From: Nitrospira sp.
GTDB taxonomy: Bacteria > Nitrospirota > Nitrospiria > Nitrospirales > Nitrospiraceae
Assembly: GCA_025360665.1 (NCBI GenBank)
Contig: JANYBU010000289.1
Coordinates: 1 to 15,358, forward strand
Direction of reading: 5' to 3'
DNA: 15,358 bases
Both the position numbers and the translations under genes were made by a program. Shown here in pieces: positions 13,878-15,358 of this stretch (position 1 is its first letter; every line of letters begins with the position of its first letter). The notes under the pieces were generated by a model. That model saw only the letters and a list, made by a program, of their open reading frames with translations. It did no database searches and was not told where the DNA came from.

Positions 13878-14174
13878 ATGGCCGGCACGAACCTTCCCTT
13901 CGCCCCTCCTGTCCCGACTGAGATCACCAGCACCGACACAGGTGCTGGGATTGATGCGCGTGTGATCGTGTTCAACTGCGACTGTCATACCTATGAGCAA
14001 GTCATTGCACTCTTTTGCCACTACATTCCAGGCATGAACTCCACGAAAGCCTTTGAGCTTGCATGGAAGATCGACCATGATGGGGAGACCATCGTGTTCA
14101 CAGGCACGCTGGCAGAAGCGGAAGAGATCGCCGCAAATCTTGGAGGTGGGGGACTACGGGTAGCCGTGCAATAG
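13878..14174 (+). CDS. ClpS-like Clp protease adaptor, divergent
   Basis: The product has 98 residues. After a Pro/Thr-rich flexible N-terminus (1-27) comes ARVIVFNCDCHTYEQVIALF. It aligns with the ClpS core around E. coli VILVNDDYTPMEFV: N33 corresponds to Asn34, D35 to Asp36, while Asp35 is replaced by C34. The next helix and loop (STKAFELAWKIDHDGE, 55-70) place D66-H67 at the conserved His66, and TLAEAEEIAANL matches the ClpS helix before the last strand. ClpS binds ClpA/ClpC and delivers N-degron substrates. The unusual N-C-D-C-H motif and Tyr at the Met40 gate suggest altered ligand choice or a metal site, which is inference. The gene lacks a ribosome binding site. Confidence 0.75.
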   Translation: MAGTNLPFAPPVPTEITSTDTGAGIDARVIVFNCDCHTYEQVIALFCHYIPGMNSTKAFELAWKIDHDGETIVFTGTLAEAEEIAANLGGGGLRVAVQ

Positions 14175-14185
14175 TCGCAGCCAGG

Positions 14186-14554
14186 CTATTTCTTACGTTT
14201 CCCTGGAGCAGTCTTGTCCGGCTGAGGTTTTGGCTTGCCCTTCGATGTGGCAGGAGGGATTGCAGCTTCGGCAGGAGCGCCTTTTGCCGGAGAGCGTTTG
14301 GCAGGCGCAGACTTCTTACTATGACTCCCCGACCCGCCCTTCACAGGCTTTCCTTCAGCGAGCTGAGCCTGAAGTTTATGTGTCGCAGACGTCTTATTCA
14401 TTTTCGTCACCATGTCACCACTGTAGATCCGCACTTGATAGAGCTCTAACAGCTTGCCAATGGCCTTCTGATCGCCTTTTTTCGCGGCGTTCAACAACCG
14501 GCGGCGATGGTTCATCTCTTCTTCTTCAGTATGGGAAGCAGCCCGTCGTTCCAT
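14186..14554 (-). CDS. Protein with a histone-H1-like Lys/Ala/Pro-rich tail
   Basis: The product has 122 residues from the ATG at 14554, supported by AAAGGA 6 bases upstream. An earlier in-frame ATG at 14620 would overlap the promoter and is rejected. Residues 1-45 form a charged helical region (TEEEEMNHRRRLLNAAKKG, then AIGKLLELYQVRIY). Residues from about 70 to the end are low complexity, with repeated Ala-Lys-Pro-Ser motifs (KKSAPAKRSPAKGAPAE) and a basic end (PGKRKK). Such tails occur in bacterial histone-H1-like and other DNA-binding proteins. DNA binding is inferred from composition only. It converges with the ClpS-like gene, with stops 11 bases apart. Confidence 0.7.
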   Translation of the reverse strand: MERRAASHTEEEEMNHRRRLLNAAKKGDQKAIGKLLELYQVRIYSGDMVTKMNKTSATHKLQAQLAEGKPVKGGSGSHSKKSAPAKRSPAKGAPAEAAIPPATSKGKPKPQPDKTAPGKRKK

Positions 14555-14600
14555 GTCCGTCCTTTCTATTCTAGGTGAGTACCGTACTCTTGCGGGGCGC

Positions 14601-14629
14601 AGTATATCCGAAATGTTCAATGTTTTCTA
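14601..14629 (-). promoter_or_regulatory. Putative promoter for the Lys/Ala/Pro-rich protein
   Basis: On the minus strand, TAGAAA (14629-14624) is followed after 17 bases by TATACT (14606-14601), about 47 bases before the ATG at 14554. The -10 has 5 of 6 consensus bases and the -35 has 4 of 6. Confidence 0.4.
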
Positions 14630-14751
14630 GCGCTTTTGCGAGACGGTTGCGCAAGGCGGGCGGGTCTATCGGAAGGAGCGAGCCAGGCGAAGTCAGAGCC
14701 TGCACATCGTGTCTGTCACACTAAGCATAGCCATCACACGCGTACGAGCGC

Positions 14752-14781
14752 TTGTGGCACCTTTCACCCCAAGCGTATAAT
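14752..14781 (+). promoter_or_regulatory. Putative promoter for the DUF3386 gene
   Basis: A perfect TATAAT (14776-14781) is preceded at 18 bases by TTGTGG (14752-14757). The ribosome binding site AAGGAG (14811-14816) and ATG (14825) follow at suitable distances. Confidence 0.45.
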
Positions 14782-14824
14782 GCACCACTCATTTAGCAAC
14801 GTGATTCACGAAGGAGACTACCCG

Positions 14825-15358
14825 ATGGAACATCAGAAACAGGATCAGCCCACCGTCGCCGATGATCCGAAGGCCCGCGAAATACTCCGGCAAGCCTTCG
14901 AAAAGACCTCGCGCTGGCAGAAAGACTTTACGGGGTTCACAGCCGATCTGACCGTAAATGTGAACGGCAAAGAAACCAGCGGCCCCGTCATGGTGAAAGG
15001 CCCTCGTGAAGTATCGGTCCAACTGGGAGAGGCCGACGTGCAGAAGTGGGTGCAAGAACAGCTCGGCATGATCGCGGTGCACCGTGGCCCAAGAACCTTC
15101 GAGGAGTCGGATGGTAAATACTCATTGACGATGGAAGAGGACGGTCACCCATTCGGGACGAAACTGATCATTCATGGGTCGAATTCGTTTTATCGCGTCA
15201 AAGACCATCGCATCACTCAGATTAATCGCACCATGGCGCATCCCGGCATGACCCCCTTCGCCTTTACGATTAATGTGGAAGAGAGCGCGGTGACCCAAGA
15301 CCAGAAGAATCTCACGACGAAGTACAGCGTGTACTATTATTCGCCCACCGACGGGAAG
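14825..15358 (+). CDS. DUF3386 family protein (partial, runs off the right edge)
   Basis: The first 178 codons are open to the window edge with no stop. The ATG at 14825 follows AAGGAG with an 8-base spacer. The sequence fits DUF3386, best known from cyanobacteria: KAREILRQAFEKTSRWQKDF near the start, then GFTADLTVNVNGKE, an IAVHRGPRTFEESDGKYSL block, a FYRVKDHRITQINRTM block, and FAFTINVEESAVT before the KYSVYYYSP strand. There is no signal peptide at the N-terminus. The function of the family is unknown. The missing C-terminal part is probably short, since family members are about 200-220 residues long. Confidence 0.8.
   Translation, partial: MEHQKQDQPTVADDPKAREILRQAFEKTSRWQKDFTGFTADLTVNVNGKETSGPVMVKGPREVSVQLGEADVQKWVQEQLGMIAVHRGPRTFEESDGKYSLTMEEDGHPFGTKLIIHGSNSFYRVKDHRITQINRTMAHPGMTPFAFTINVEESAVTQDQKNLTTKYSVYYYSPTDGK

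Noticed and set aside
14680..14705. Hairpin CAGGC/GCCTG as a terminator
   Set aside because: The stem is only five base pairs and is not followed by a T-run.

Overview
The window looks like ordinary chromosomal sequence from a moderately GC-rich Gram-negative-type bacterium, most likely a member of the Nitrospirota (Nitrospira-like). This call comes from the combination of genes: a DUF1800/DUF1501 exported pair, a CADD-like heme-oxygenase-fold protein, a DUF3386 protein and several small lineage-type hypotheticals. It is recognition from memory and was not tested by a search. I found no rRNA, tRNA, CRISPR array, insertion sequence or phage gene.

Layout, left to right. (1) 1-434, minus: the N-terminal part of cobalamin-dependent methionine synthase (metH), cut by the window edge. 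It is divergent from a secreted protein at 587-1381 that has a near-consensus promoter. (2) 1619-3399: small envelope and regulatory-type genes. They are a membrane protein with a DUF4124-like segment (minus), a single-pass BamE/SmpA-like protein (plus), a DUF2007 protein (minus) and an unrecognised 94-residue protein (minus). (3) 3457-4970, plus: a CADD/PqqC-like di-metal oxygenase-fold protein, followed three bases later by a secreted SUMF1/FGE-fold protein whose signal peptide and body lie in different reading frames. (4) 4978-8563, minus: a translationally coupled DUF1800-DUF1501 pair of exported proteins. (5) 8844-10069, minus: a three-gene operon of an FmdB-type zinc ribbon, a 106-residue unknown and an exported His-rich protein. 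A convincing promoter lies at 10096-10124. (6) 10140-11545, plus: a 90-residue protein whose stop overlaps the start of hemW. (7) 11546-13129: a structured inverted-repeat intergenic region, a 70-residue charged protein and a convergent CaCA-type Ca2+/H+ antiporter. (8) 13242-15358: an unrecognised 200-residue protein, a divergent ClpS-like adaptor with a possibly leaderless promoter, a protein with a histone-H1-like Lys/Ala/Pro tail (minus), and the start of a DUF3386 gene that runs off the right edge.

How the genes may work together. MetH uses methyl-tetrahydrofolate, and the CADD-like protein belongs to a family with members that make the folate precursor p-aminobenzoate. This makes a one-carbon/folate theme possible, but it is inference. 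DUF1800 and DUF1501 proteins are recurrent partners and are predicted to be exported (DUF1501 by Tat). HemW is a heme-handling radical SAM protein. No complete new defence or mobile system is visible. The items most worth a second look are the split SUMF1-fold gene, the CADD-like enzyme, the FmdB operon and the intergenic inverted repeats.
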